64,000 nt of DNA, from NCBI RefSeq assembly GCF_017751145.1, contig NZ_CP046640.1, positions 2,398,137-2,462,136 on the forward strand, read 5' to 3'. The position numbers and the translations under genes are program-made. The notes under the pieces were generated by a model. That model was not told the origin of the DNA. It did no database searches and worked only from the letters and a program-made list of their open reading frames with translations. This document shows positions 26,483 through 35,386 of this stretch, one piece after another. The DNA is from Iocasia fonsfrigidae. GTDB lineage: Bacteria; Bacillota; Halanaerobiia; Halanaerobiales; DTU029. Positions within the stretch are counted from its first letter, which is position 1. Every line of letters begins with the position of its first letter.

Positions 26483-28444
26483 TTATTCTGTCAAAAGTAT
26501 ATAGTCATGGACATTCTCATATACTTCCCTGGGGATCTCAATATATAGATTGAAATCATCAGTCTTAATCGGTAATAAGGTTTTTAACTTTCCTTTTTCT
26601 TCTATTTTAATCGCTCTGATAGACTGATTTTTAAATGATTCGCGAAACAATTTACTCTTTTCACTGATAATAAAACTTGTAGTAATAACTTTATTATATA
26701 TAAGGGAATATAAGGCAACAAAAAAAGCCTTACTAATATCAGCATTTATTTCCTTAAGTAATGGTATAAATTCAATATGAAAATCACGTTGATTAATTGC
26801 CTTCCTTATTTCTGTAGATTTCCCTTTAATATTGACAAAAGATTTTTTAAGCTGTTTCATTATCTCTTTATCATAGGTATTTACAAAACTCAATCTACCT
26901 TTCCCATAGGAGTAAGATTTTATTTTAACCTTTAAGATGGCCAGTTCATTATTATTTATTATCTGCCCTATGTAGATAACTCCTGGTTCTGGCAGTTTTT
27001 GTTTTAATTGATAATTATATTTATCCTCTGGGAGTGAAGGTATTACTTTTTCACTACCACCTACAGCAGCACATTCAAACAACTGCTCAGAATATTCAAA
27101 GGGATAAAATTTTACTAGATAGTCTTTGATTCTCTTTCTACCTTCTAAAGCCAATTCTAAGTAATTTTTAAGCCTTGCTTTACTAACATTACCATCTGGA
27201 TGTAATAATTTTATATACCCTGCTACCGTTTTTTTAACAGATCTACTATCTCTGGTATCCAAATTTTTATCAAGTTGAAAATAATCCTCAACAATTTCTG
27301 TATAATCCTCATCCCTTAGTCTATTAAACGCAGCAAATAAATAATTATCTAGTAAACCATTTTTTCCGGTCAGGCAATCAGTTAATAGTTTATTGATTTC
27401 CCACCCCGGTAGATAAAAATTCAAACGATCAATCAAAGCCATATCCCGTAATAATTCCGGTAAGGGAGTAAAAACATTTTTATTCAATAAAAGTTTTATA
27501 TCTTCATTTATATTTCCCAGCAAGACAATAGAACTATCAGCATATATATCATGACTTCCTCTACTAAATGAACCTGATTCCATATAATCTTTCATAATCT
27601 GCACAGCAGTACTATCTTTAAAATTAACATGGGCTACTTCATCAAAGGCAATGACATTTTTTCTACCAACTAAGCCAATCTGTCTAGTACCCAGATTATA
27701 AAACATATTGGCAATAGTAGTTTTACCCCCAGAAACAAGAATAGAATCGTCTGTCATTTGTCGGTAAAGATATGATTTCCCTGTTCCCCTATAACCAAGT
27801 TCAATCAAATTATAATTTTTTTCCACAAAAGGAATCAAACGTGCCAACAAAAGATAAGATTGTCTTTGAGTTAACTGGTCTATTTCAAGTCCAATACTCC
27901 GAAATAACAAATCAAGCCAGTGTTCAGTATCCAGGCTGGCAACCCGTTTAACATAGTCTTTAAAATCAAATGAATTACCCTGCAGTAAAATTAATTCCTC
28001 TAAAGCAAATTCAATATCAGGACTAGCTACATCATTGAGATATTTTATTTTAATTTCACACCACTGTTCTTTTTCTAATAAACAGGGGTTTTCCCTTATT
28101 AATTCTTTCTCAACTAACACCCTGTTAATACCTAAATTTAAACAATCAGCTAAATATTTTTTATTACTTTGAAAATACTTTACCTTTAATTTATCTATGA
28201 TGCTGCAGGTTCCCTCACCCCTGATCTTTGACAGTAAACTTGCACTTTTCTTAGGGTCTACTAATTTACCACTAATCATTTCGCTAAACAAGTCAGGGTC
28301 TGTCGGAGGTTTTTCAGAGCGATGGATAATATTCTCGATAACATAATGAGGAATATTATGATTATTTCTCAGTTTATTAATATATTCCTTTTTGATTAAT
28401 TTATCAGAGAATACTTCATCCCCTTTTTTTTCAACTGTAGGCAT
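26483..28444 (-). CDS. Stand-alone BrxL-like (Lon-related) AAA+ protein
   Basis: The 653-residue protein follows the BrxL layout. An N-terminal domain (residues 1-190; KIRGEGTCSIIDKLKVKYF) precedes LDTEHWLDLLFRSIGLE. The AAA+ domain has Walker A LIELGYRGTGKSYLYRQM near 220, TTIANMFYNLGTRQIGLVGR, Walker B NVIAFDEVAHVNFKD near 265, and QIMKDYMESGSFSRG, VLLGNIN and RLNFYLPGWEINKL. The C-terminal Lon-like domain (from about 510) lacks an obvious Ser-Lys dyad. No brxA, brxB, brxC, pglX or pglZ lies nearby, so this is not a BREX locus. It sits between thrS and infC, among core genes, which suggests a resident role. The IS has separated it from infC. Confidence 0.85.
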   Translation of the reverse strand: MPTVEKKGDEVFSDKLIKKEYINKLRNNHNIPHYVIENIIHRSEKPPTDPDLFSEMISGKLVDPKKSASLLSKIRGEGTCSIIDKLKVKYFQSNKKYLADCLNLGINRVLVEKELIRENPCLLEKEQWCEIKIKYLNDVASPDIEFALEELILLQGNSFDFKDYVKRVASLDTEHWLDLLFRSIGLEIDQLTQRQSYLLLARLIPFVEKNYNLIELGYRGTGKSYLYRQMTDDSILVSGGKTTIANMFYNLGTRQIGLVGRKNVIAFDEVAHVNFKDSTAVQIMKDYMESGSFSRGSHDIYADSSIVLLGNINEDIKLLLNKNVFTPLPELLRDMALIDRLNFYLPGWEINKLLTDCLTGKNGLLDNYLFAAFNRLRDEDYTEIVEDYFQLDKNLDTRDSRSVKKTVAGYIKLLHPDGNVSKARLKNYLELALEGRKRIKDYLVKFYPFEYSEQLFECAAVGGSEKVIPSLPEDKYNYQLKQKLPEPGVIYIGQIINNNELAILKVKIKSYSYGKGRLSFVNTYDKEIMKQLKKSFVNIKGKSTEIRKAINQRDFHIEFIPLLKEINADISKAFFVALYSLIYNKVITTSFIISEKSKLFRESFKNQSIRAIKIEEKGKLKTLLPIKTDDFNLYIEIPREVYENVHDYILLTE

Positions 28445-28649
28445 ATATTATCACCATCTGTCAACATTATATAGATCAAAAATTATCTAACTAGGACTAT
28501 TATATCAGATTTTATTATATTTTTTCAATAATTTATTTCATAATTATCCATTTCTCGACACATATCTATATCACTTATATTTTTCAACAACTATCTTAAT
28601 TTTTAATGGGTACAGATATGTGCCTATTTTATTATTCACTTTCAATTCC

Positions 28650-29792
28650 TTATTTTTTCTCTACTATTTCCTGTTTGATCCTTTTTTGAAACTCATTTAT
28701 TCCCATAACACCTATATCACCTTCGCGCCGTTCCCGGACAGAAACCGTCTTATCCTCCTCTTCATTACTCCCAACAATTAACATATAGGGAATTTGTTGT
28801 ACTTGAGCTTGACGAATCTTATAGCCAAGTTTTTCATTACTATCATCGATCTCTACCCTGATTTTTTCTTCTTCCAGGTTTTTTTTCAATGTTTTAGCAT
28901 AGCTTAGCTGATCATCAGAGACAGGGATAATGGCAACCTGTACAGGAGACAACCAGACTGGAAAGGCGCCTGCATAATGCTCAATCAGAATACCCATAAA
29001 CCTCTCCAGACTACCATAAATTACCCGGTGAAGCATTACTGGACGGTGGTCATCACCATCTCTACCGACATATGTCAAATCAAACCGTTCCGGCATCTGA
29101 AAGTCAAGTTGGATTGTACCACACTGCCAGGTTCTTCCTAGTGAGTCCTCTAGATGAAAATCAATCTTTGGACCGTAAAATGCCCCATCACCTTCATTTA
29201 TCTCATAATCAAGATTGTTCTCTTCAATGGTGTTTTTTAAGGCCTCTGTAGCCCTATCCCATAACTCATCAGAACCCATGGCTTTTTCAGGTTTAGTACT
29301 CAGTTCAATACAATAATCAAAACCAAAAGCACTGTAAATAGTATTAACCAGCTTTATAACACCAGTTATCTCATCTTCTATTTGTGAAGGCAGACAGTAT
29401 ATATGGGCATCATCCTGGGTAAAATTACGCACCCGCATTAACCCATGTAAGGTGCCAGACAACTCATGGCGGTGAACCAGGCCTAATTCAGCCATTCTAA
29501 TAGGAAGGTCACGATAACTATGCATTTTATCTTTATAAACTAGAATACCACCTGGGCAGTTCATCGGTTTAATGGCATGGGCCTCCTGGTCTATCTCTGT
29601 ATAATACATATTATCTTTATAGTGATCCCAGTGGCCAGATCTTCTCCAGAGTGATTGATTCAAAATAATCGGTGTCTTAATCTCCTGATAACCAGCTTTA
29701 CGGTGCTCATCCCTCCAAAAATTAGTCAGCTGATTCCTTAAAACCATGCCTTTGGGATGGAAGAATGGGAAACCCTTTCCTTCATCATGCAT
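28650..29792 (-). CDS. thrS: Threonyl-tRNA synthetase, catalytic and anticodon part (split gene)
   Basis: This 380-residue frame holds the class II core of ThrRS: FPFFHPKGMVLRNQLTNFWR, NMYYTEIDQEAHAIKPMNCP, motif 2 VRNFTQDDAHIYCLPSQIED, and motif 3 RPVMLHRVIYGSLERFMGI. The anticodon-binding domain (WLSPVQVAIIPVSDDQLSYA) follows. The residues RDHRKLGRELDLF expected before its first ATG are encoded directly upstream in this frame, so it is the second half of one gene and not a separate one. The join needs a -1 shift at a six-A run (29834-29839). No convincing ribosome binding site precedes the internal ATG. Confidence 0.9.
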   Translation of the reverse strand: MHDEGKGFPFFHPKGMVLRNQLTNFWRDEHRKAGYQEIKTPIILNQSLWRRSGHWDHYKDNMYYTEIDQEAHAIKPMNCPGGILVYKDKMHSYRDLPIRMAELGLVHRHELSGTLHGLMRVRNFTQDDAHIYCLPSQIEDEITGVIKLVNTIYSAFGFDYCIELSTKPEKAMGSDELWDRATEALKNTIEENNLDYEINEGDGAFYGPKIDFHLEDSLGRTWQCGTIQLDFQMPERFDLTYVGRDGDDHRPVMLHRVIYGSLERFMGILIEHYAGAFPVWLSPVQVAIIPVSDDQLSYAKTLKKNLEEEKIRVEIDDSNEKLGYKIRQAQVQQIPYMLIVGSNEEEDKTVSVRERREGDIGVMGINEFQKRIKQEIVEKK

Positions 29793-29815
29793 ACTAAATA
29801 AATCAAGTTCCCGGC

Positions 29816-30556
29816 CTAATTTCCGGTGATCTCTTTTTTAGCCTCTTCCAGACGTTCTAGGTATTCTTCAAGTTCTGACTTTTTGCGGAAGGATGTACCA
29901 TAAATCCTCTGTAACATCTTATTATTTTCATCACCGCGCCAGTAAGCACCTGCAATGTTTAACAGTTTATAGGCCTTTACCTTCCCGGTAGAAAAAAGGT
30001 GTGGTCCACGGCAGAGATCAGTAAACTCCCCCTGATGATAAAGACTTACATATTCATCATCAAAACTATTGATTAATTCCACCTTATAGTTTTCACCTTT
30101 TTCTTTCATTAATTTGACAGCATCTTCTTTTTTGATTAGCTCCCTTTCAATTGGTAAGTCTTCCTTAATTATTTTTTTCATCTCAGTCTCGATCTCTTTA
30201 AGGTCTTCAGGTGAAAACCTCTCCTTCTGGTCAAAATCATAATAAAAACCATCTTCAATAGTTGGCCCAATCGCCAGTTTTACATCACCATAAATACGTT
30301 TAACTGCCTGGGCCATAATATGGGCAGTAGTATGCCTCATTATATCCAGACCTTTTTCTGAATCAGCTGTCACAATAGACAGTTGAACATCATCTTCAAT
30401 ACTTGTCCTCAAATCTACCAGTTCACCATCAATCTCCCCAGCTACTGCGGCCCTTCCCAGACCAGTACCAATGCTAAAAGCCACCTCACTAACAGTTACA
30501 CCAGCTTCAAAACCCAGCTGTGATCCATCTGGTAAAGTAATACTAATCTCTGACAT
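29816..30556 (-). CDS. thrS: Threonyl-tRNA synthetase, TGS and editing part (split gene)
   Basis: From the ATG at 30556 (GGAGGGG six bases upstream) the frame encodes about 246 residues. The TGS domain (ISITLPDGSQLGFEAGVTVS, residues 1-65) is followed by the editing domain with HTTAHIMAQAV (HxxxH) near 80 and FTDLCRGPHLFSTGKVKAYK near 185. It ends prematurely at AKKEITGN; one extra A in the AAAAAA run would continue as AKKRDHRKLGRELDLF into the catalytic frame. The full gene would be about 635 residues, the normal ThrRS length. Either the genome has a sequencing indel, or the protein is made by frameshifting. Confidence 0.9.
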   Translation of the reverse strand: MSEISITLPDGSQLGFEAGVTVSEVAFSIGTGLGRAAVAGEIDGELVDLRTSIEDDVQLSIVTADSEKGLDIMRHTTAHIMAQAVKRIYGDVKLAIGPTIEDGFYYDFDQKERFSPEDLKEIETEMKKIIKEDLPIERELIKKEDAVKLMKEKGENYKVELINSFDDEYVSLYHQGEFTDLCRGPHLFSTGKVKAYKLLNIAGAYWRGDENNKMLQRIYGTSFRKKSELEEYLERLEEAKKEITGN

Positions 30557-30595
30557 ATATATCCCCTCCATTTTATAATCCTTAATTAAATATGC

Positions 30596-30848
30596 AAAAA
30601 GGCCTTATCCTCCTCTATTCTAGAGACGGATAAGGCCGCGGTTCCACCCTAATTAATCTTAAACAAGCATTTGTTTGCTGTTTAAAATTCACTTAACTAG
30701 ATAACGGTATATGAACCGGATAGAAATACTTCAAGTTCATTCTATCAACTCCAGGGTGGTCTTCAGATATAAACATCCTGAGTGCTTTCAGCCAGGGCAA
30801 CTCTCTCTGTATGGAGCCTTATACCTTACTCTCCCCTTCGCAGTCTTT
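30596..30848 (-). ncRNA. T-box riboswitch (Thr) upstream of thrS
   Basis: The T-box AGGGTGGAACCGCG lies at 30637-30650. The following terminator pairs GGCCTTATCC with GGATAAGGCC before TTTTT. The stem I specifier loop reads GAAG-ACC-ACCC, so the specifier is the Thr codon ACC (30758-30760). The GAAG-NNN-AC context is the same as in the pheS leader. Confidence 0.93.
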
Positions 30849-30863
30849 AGTTAATTTTTTATA

Positions 30864-30892
30864 ATTATAATACCTCCAAGCGGGATTGTCAA
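30864..30892 (-). promoter_or_regulatory. Consensus promoter for the thrS leader
   Basis: TTGACA (30887-30892), a 17-base spacer and TATAAT (30864-30869) on the minus strand: a perfect sigma-A consensus about 10 bases before the T-box start. Confidence 0.9.
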
Positions 30893-30909
30893 GTTCCCTG
30901 CCCTTAAAT

Positions 30910-31755
30910 TTAATTCTTTTTACACATCTGACAGCCAGTACATACTTCTACTCTATCACCAAATATTTTTTTGACTGTCTCCTCAGTTTCACTATCATCA
31001 AAATGAAGTATGATCTTAACAGGTGCCACATTAATAAGGGCACTAATCAGTAAATCTTCATGTTCTACGTCTTCATCAAACATTTCGGATAAATACCCTT
31101 CCAGATACTCATTATTAATCTTATTACCCAGTTTATCATAGATTTGAAAAGATTTATCCTCTTTCTGTAATACATGAACCATAGATATTCTGGGTTCCTG
31201 AAGATCCACAAAATACTTTAGTAATTCAATAAATTCATTATATTCTTTTTCGATAATGTAGTCATCTACCGCTTCCTCCACAGCACAATTCAAATCACTA
31301 ATATAATCCTTTAATCTAAATCTTACAAAACCTTCTATATTAATATCCTGATTCTTATTAAAGTATTTTTGAATTTCTTTCATAACCTCCTGTTTCCTGA
31401 CCAGTTTATTAAACATTTCATCAGGACGCAGTTTATTCTTTCTCATACCCTCTTCATTTAAACGATTTAAGGTTAATTCCTGGATCTTATCCCGCTCATC
31501 ACCAGAAAACTGCTGATATTTATGTCTAATTATCCGAGTAATAAATTTTATTTCCAGACTGTCAATTACTATATCAGCTATAATACCTGCAATATATTCC
31601 AGGGCATTTATTTTTTTGTTTTGCTCAAAATCTATTTTAAAAAGGGTATATCCTTTACTCTCTTCTTCAGCAAAAATTAGGCTTTGACCTAATTTCTGCT
31701 GCAATTTATCCTTTATCTCATTTGAGAAATCCAATGTTGAGATAGTTATCCCCAT
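30910..31755 (-). CDS. ytxC: Sporulation protein YtxC-like
   Basis: The 281-residue protein starts MGITISTLDFSNEIKDKLQQ and has the YtxC core INIEGFVRFRLKDYISDLNC, then EAVDDYIIEKEYNEFIELLK and FVDLQEPRISMVHVLQKEDK. It ends with a short cysteine motif CTGCQMCKKN. YtxC is found in endospore formers, is encoded just upstream of thrS as here, and has no known biochemical activity. The ATG at 31755 has AAGGAG eight bases upstream; an in-frame GTG three codons earlier overlaps that site. It ends 18 bases before the thrS promoter. Confidence 0.9.
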   Translation of the reverse strand: MGITISTLDFSNEIKDKLQQKLGQSLIFAEEESKGYTLFKIDFEQNKKINALEYIAGIIADIVIDSLEIKFITRIIRHKYQQFSGDERDKIQELTLNRLNEEGMRKNKLRPDEMFNKLVRKQEVMKEIQKYFNKNQDINIEGFVRFRLKDYISDLNCAVEEAVDDYIIEKEYNEFIELLKYFVDLQEPRISMVHVLQKEDKSFQIYDKLGNKINNEYLEGYLSEMFDEDVEHEDLLISALINVAPVKIILHFDDSETEETVKKIFGDRVEVCTGCQMCKKN

Positions 31756-31883
31756 TATTATCACTCCTTATATCTATATTATTATATGAACCAGCTGAAA
31801 TTTGTATACAACTATTAGCCGCAAAATAAAAACCGTACATCTATAGAATGTACGGAATTGTAATTACTATTAAATTTTAAATA

Positions 31884-31960
31884 TGGTGTGGGTAAACGGA
31901 CTTGAACCGCTGACCTCCACGATGTCAACGTGGCGCTCTAGCCAACTGAGCTATACCCAC
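31884..31960 (-). tRNA. tRNA-Val (anticodon GAC)
   Basis: A full cloverleaf is visible on the minus strand. The acceptor GTGGGTA pairs with TACCCAC. The D loop contains AGCTCAGTTGGC, the anticodon stem CCACG-loop TTGACAT-CGTGG gives GAC, and the T loop is GGTTCAAGTCC. CCA is encoded at the 3' end. Confidence 0.97.
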
Positions 31961-31970
31961 AACTATAAAG

Positions 31971-32059
31971 TGGTGCCGGGGGTCGGGCTCGAACCGACAC
32001 GGGTAAAAATACCCACCGGATTTTAAGTCCGATGCGTCTGCCAATTCCGCCACCCCGGC
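31971..32059 (-). tRNA. tRNA-Leu (anticodon TAA)
   Basis: Class II tRNA with acceptor GCCGGGG/CCCCGGC, anticodon loop CTTAAAA (TAA) and a long variable arm (GGTGGGTATTTTTACCCG-type). The T loop is GGTTCGAGCCC and the CCA end is encoded. It lies 11 bases before tRNA-Val and is probably co-transcribed. Confidence 0.97.
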
Positions 32060-32268
32060 AAAACAATAAAGTATCATTTAACTTAATGACAATTAGTATT
32101 ATAGCATTATCCAATATTGCTGTCAAGAAAATCAAGTAAAAATTTTAATATATATTTAACATAATATTAATGAGTGTAATTGATATAATCACCCCATTTA
32201 TCGACAAAAGCTGTTACACTTAGGAAAGAAGAGAGAAGAGTTATAATAACACTGGAGACAAGAATCTA

Positions 32269-32306
32269 AGGTCAGCACCTCACTTACAATGAGTCAGTGC
32301 TGACCT
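32269..32306. repeat. 10-bp perfect inverted repeat in intergenic DNA
   Basis: AGGTCAGCAC and GTGCTGACCT pair perfectly, with an inner CTCA/TGAG stem. It lies about 35 bases past the stop of the small exported protein gene. It may be its terminator, but no T-run follows on the minus strand. Confidence 0.45.
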
Positions 32307-32340
32307 ATTTAGTAATTAAAACTGTACTATTGATTTTTAA

Positions 32341-32661
32341 TTAATCAACAACATCTAATTCAATAATCCTTAAATCAAGATTACCTTTTTTATATTCCTG
32401 GTCAATTTTTTCTACCATCTTTTCAATAGTGTTAGCTTTTATAAAAGGAACATCTTCACTCCCCTGAGACATCTGTTCTACAATATTATTGATTCCCGCT
32501 ACTAGCCCGGAGATATAATAGACTTTTTGCTCATAATTCATCTTCTGCCAGTCATGGCCATTCCATAAGTCTGTCCTATCCTTTCCCGGCAAATTCACCT
32601 TTGCAATTACAATCGAAGAAATCAACAATACTATCAAAAGACTAAAAATAATTTTCTTCAA
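32341..32661 (-). CDS. Small exported protein of unknown function
   Basis: The 106-residue protein has a signal peptide (MKKIIFSLLIVLLISSIVIA) and a mature domain with DLWNGHDWQKMNYEQKVYYI and SGLVAGINNIVEQMS. A 'W....K..Y..G...G' pattern of this type occurs in small periplasmic or exported proteins of several unnamed families, but I cannot assign one. The start is a TTG after AGGAGAGGG. It stands alone on the minus strand, divergent from the M23 peptidase gene. Confidence 0.7.
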   Translation of the reverse strand: MKKIIFSLLIVLLISSIVIAKVNLPGKDRTDLWNGHDWQKMNYEQKVYYISGLVAGINNIVEQMSQGSEDVPFIKANTIEKMVEKIDQEYKKGNLDLRIIELDVVD

Positions 32662-32942
32662 GTATAACCCTCTCCTTTTTAGACACTTTTTAGTATATTT
32701 CTAGATATAATATTATTTTCCTGCATTAAATCCAATAGAATTCTGTCTAAAATCAGCAAAACATCGTAAATTTACGTTAAATTATTTATATGATATAATT
32801 ACTAATAAATAATTTACTTAAACAATCAACTGTTATTTATATCTAAACAACTACTATTATAGTACTGCTTCCCGGAGATAAACAAAGTGTTAATTATAAA
32901 TGTGAAAACCTGATAAAGAGACAGAAAACATTAAAAAGGGGA

Positions 32943-33830
32943 ATGATATTATTGTTGGTCAGAAGACAATTCAACTTGGTATTAGCTCTGGTCATTATTC
33001 TTGGTCTAATTACTATTTTTCCCATTAAAGCTGTTGGGGAAAGAGAAAAAAATATTTTTCTTAATAACCAGCAGTTCAAACAGGGAGAACTGATAATAAT
33101 AAGGACTGAAAATCAGCATATCTACAGGATTAATTTTAATCAAAAGGAATATCATCTTTACAAAGATAATAATACAACTGGTTTCTTGGCTCTCATCCCC
33201 ATTTCCTACTGGCTTAAACCAGGAGAATATAAACTTGAAATAAATGGACAAAATTTCAATATGCTTAAGGATATTAAAGTCCTACCAGGAAATTTTAGAA
33301 AAAGCTATCTAGATGTTGATAGTGAAAAAGAAGAAATAGTCAGACCCCAGAGCAAAGAAACAATTGAAAGAAAGAAAAGAGACAATCAGCTAATAAATAA
33401 AGCCCGTAAAAATTCCTCTAGCACACGACTATGGCAAGGTAAATTTATCTGGCCAGTAGATGGTACTATCTCTACCCCTTTTGGAGCAACAAGATATATC
33501 AATAACAGATTACAAAACCGTCATTCCGGTTTAGATATTGCTGCCTCCAAAGAGACTGCTGTTAAAGCTGCTGCCAGTGGAATTGTAGAACTGGCAGCAG
33601 AATTGCTGGTAACTGGTAATACCATAATTATTGACCATGGTTGGAATATCTCCAGTTCCTACTGCCACCTGGACGACATCAAAGTAAGTGTTGGACAAAA
33701 AATAGAAAAGGGAGATATTATCGGCAGTGTAGGGTCAAGCGGTTTTTCAACTGGACCCCATCTTCACTGGACAGTAAAAGTTAATGGGGTCTTTGCTAAC
33801 CCCGAATGGTTTATAAATTCTTTATTTTAA
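32943..33830 (+). CDS. M23 family (LytM-type) metallopeptidase, membrane-anchored
   Basis: The 295-residue protein has one N-terminal membrane helix (FNLVLALVIILGLITIFPI), an outer beta domain, and a C-terminal M23 domain from about residue 170. The zinc ligands are visible as RHSGLDIAA (H and D) and GPHLHW (the HxH histidine), with a second histidine in SSSYCHLDDIKVSVGQKIEK. Such enzymes cut peptide bridges in peptidoglycan outside the cell. The ATG lies one base after AAGGGG; a TTG three codons later is better spaced and may be the true start. No partner gene is adjacent. Confidence 0.9.
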   Translation: MILLLVRRQFNLVLALVIILGLITIFPIKAVGEREKNIFLNNQQFKQGELIIIRTENQHIYRINFNQKEYHLYKDNNTTGFLALIPISYWLKPGEYKLEINGQNFNMLKDIKVLPGNFRKSYLDVDSEKEEIVRPQSKETIERKKRDNQLINKARKNSSSTRLWQGKFIWPVDGTISTPFGATRYINNRLQNRHSGLDIAASKETAVKAAASGIVELAAELLVTGNTIIIDHGWNISSSYCHLDDIKVSVGQKIEKGDIIGSVGSSGFSTGPHLHWTVKVNGVFANPEWFINSLF

Positions 33831-33848
33831 TTTAGAGAGAACTATATT

Positions 33849-34238
33849 TTACTTGTCTTGATAGAGAAACAAATCCGAACCAGCTACAAGTGCAGGTATA
33901 TTGATAATAACCTGTGTCTGGTCTAATGATAAATTAATATCCTTTTCAATTTCTTTACCAACAGCTTTACCTTCTTTAATCTCCTGTAAGACTATTTTAT
34001 GTTGAGGCCCTGCTAAATAAACCACATTTCTTTTCCCAGGATTAAGTGTTGTTCTACTGAGTTTTTCTCCGTCAACCCAGACTTCATATCTGACAGCTGC
34101 AGTAAAAGTTTTTCCAGCTATAGTCAGATCCCGGTTATCAATAAATACCTTATGTTCCTTTCCGATAATAAAGAATATAATCCCCAGCATAATCAAAAAA
34201 ACTACAAGAATAGCTCTAAATATAATTTTTTTCTTCAC
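33849..34238 (-). CDS. Unknown membrane-anchored protein of the BMP-type transporter operon
   Basis: The 129-residue protein has an N-terminal helix (AILVVFLIMLGIIFFIIG), then KEHKVFIDNRDLTIAGKTF and VDGEKLSRTTLNPGKRNVVY in a small beta-rich outer domain. Its GTG start overlaps the permease stop (GTGA), so it belongs to the transporter operon. Proteins of this shape accompany BMP-type ABC permeases in several anaerobes. I cannot name a function; an accessory role in uptake is inferred. Confidence 0.7.
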   Translation of the reverse strand: MKKKIIFRAILVVFLIMLGIIFFIIGKEHKVFIDNRDLTIAGKTFTAAVRYEVWVDGEKLSRTTLNPGKRNVVYLAGPQHKIVLQEIKEGKAVGKEIEKDINLSLDQTQVIINIPALVAGSDLFLYQDK

Positions 34239-35386
34239 GAAAAATCACTCTTTTCACTATCTCCTTGTAGAGAAACCCTATGTAATATCATGGCTTTTTT
34301 CCTCGCATTCTCCTTCTCAACTCTACTTTTCCAGGCATATAAAGCCAGGGAAAAAGCAATCACACCATAAGTAATAAATACCCTGAAATACTCACCCAAT
34401 TGGGCTGAACCAATTAACTCTTTACCAGCCCTGGGTGAAACAATAAAAACTGTATGAAAGAGAATAACACCAACAAAAACATTAAATACCGAAGCCCTGG
34501 CTACTGAAGCCCCACCAACCAGGAGGGCAGCAATAGCAAAAAACCCAATCTGTTCATGACTGTTATAGGTATTAACTGTTCCGATATTCTGCAGATAGAT
34601 AATCATCCCATAAGAGGCCAGTACTGTAGAGATAATAATAGCGATAATCCGGGTTTTTTCTACATCAATCCCGGCAGACCTGGCTACTTCCATATCCTGA
34701 CCTACTGTTCTCATATCCTGTCCTAATTTTGTCTTCTTAAACCAGATAATAAATAGGCATAAACCAGTTATTACAATTATAGTTAAAACCGGGATCTTTA
34801 TTCCAAAAAGGTTTAATCTAATTAAATTATCAAGGCTTTGTCTAACACCATCTAGATTAACAGCATTCCTGATTCCATATCCCCTGCTTAAGAGGATCTC
34901 ATTATTAGAAACAGGAATGATATTTCCCATACCATAGAGAACAATTAACTGGTAAATACCATTCATAAAAAATCCCAACATAAGACCTGTTACCATTTCT
35001 CTACCCTTCGCCTTATTAAGGACAACACCAGCAAAATAACCAAATACAATAGCAAAAGGGGTAGCCAGTAATATGGCCAGTAATATCCCGGGGAGACCTA
35101 CTATATGCCAGTCTGTAATAAAGATTAAGCCTATCTCTCCAGCCATTGCTCCTAAAACTATTCCAAAATTCATACCCATACCTGCCATTACAGGAATTAA
35201 TAGAGATAAAATCAAAAAAGAATTCCTGGTCAGTCTAGTCATAACCTCATTTGCTAGAAAACTTAGGGAAAATCCTGACATAGGTGCTGCCAGTACAACT
35301 ATTATAATAAACATAATTGGTACAGCATAATCAATTAAAAACTTTTTAAACGGATTTATGGCCTTTAATGTACCTTGATTTATCAT
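34235..35386 (-). CDS. BMP-type ABC transporter permease 2
   Basis: The 383-residue protein has about ten membrane helices and the branched-chain/ribose permease pattern: LGAMAGEIGLIFITDWHIVG, NKAKGREMVTGLMLGFFMNG, the coupling loop KLGQDMRTVGQDMEVARSAG and AALLVGGASVARASVFNVFV. This is the subfamily used with BMP (Med/TmpC-like) binding proteins. The ATG overlaps the stop of permease 1 (ATGA). The C-terminal tail is charged (SRVEKENARKKAM). Confidence 0.88.
   Translation of the reverse strand: MINQGTLKAINPFKKFLIDYAVPIMFIIIVVLAAPMSGFSLSFLANEVMTRLTRNSFLILSLLIPVMAGMGMNFGIVLGAMAGEIGLIFITDWHIVGLPGILLAILLATPFAIVFGYFAGVVLNKAKGREMVTGLMLGFFMNGIYQLIVLYGMGNIIPVSNNEILLSRGYGIRNAVNLDGVRQSLDNLIRLNLFGIKIPVLTIIVITGLCLFIIWFKKTKLGQDMRTVGQDMEVARSAGIDVEKTRIIAIIISTVLASYGMIIYLQNIGTVNTYNSHEQIGFFAIAALLVGGASVARASVFNVFVGVILFHTVFIVSPRAGKELIGSAQLGEYFRVFITYGVIAFSLALYAWKSRVEKENARKKAMILHRVSLQGDSEKSDFS

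Noticed and set aside
26483-28444. BREX phage-defence island
   Set aside because: Only the BrxL-like gene is present; flanks are thrS and infC, and no brxA/B/C, pglX or pglZ is seen.
28560-28625. Imperfect repeat CACATATCT.TA / TACAGATATGTG between thrS and the brxL-like gene
   Set aside because: The arms are about 45 bases apart, one base mismatched and without a T-run, so a terminator call is not supported.
31938-32135. Open reading frame of 65 codons on the minus strand
   Set aside because: It runs through tRNA-Leu and the start of tRNA-Val; the tRNA folds explain the sequence.
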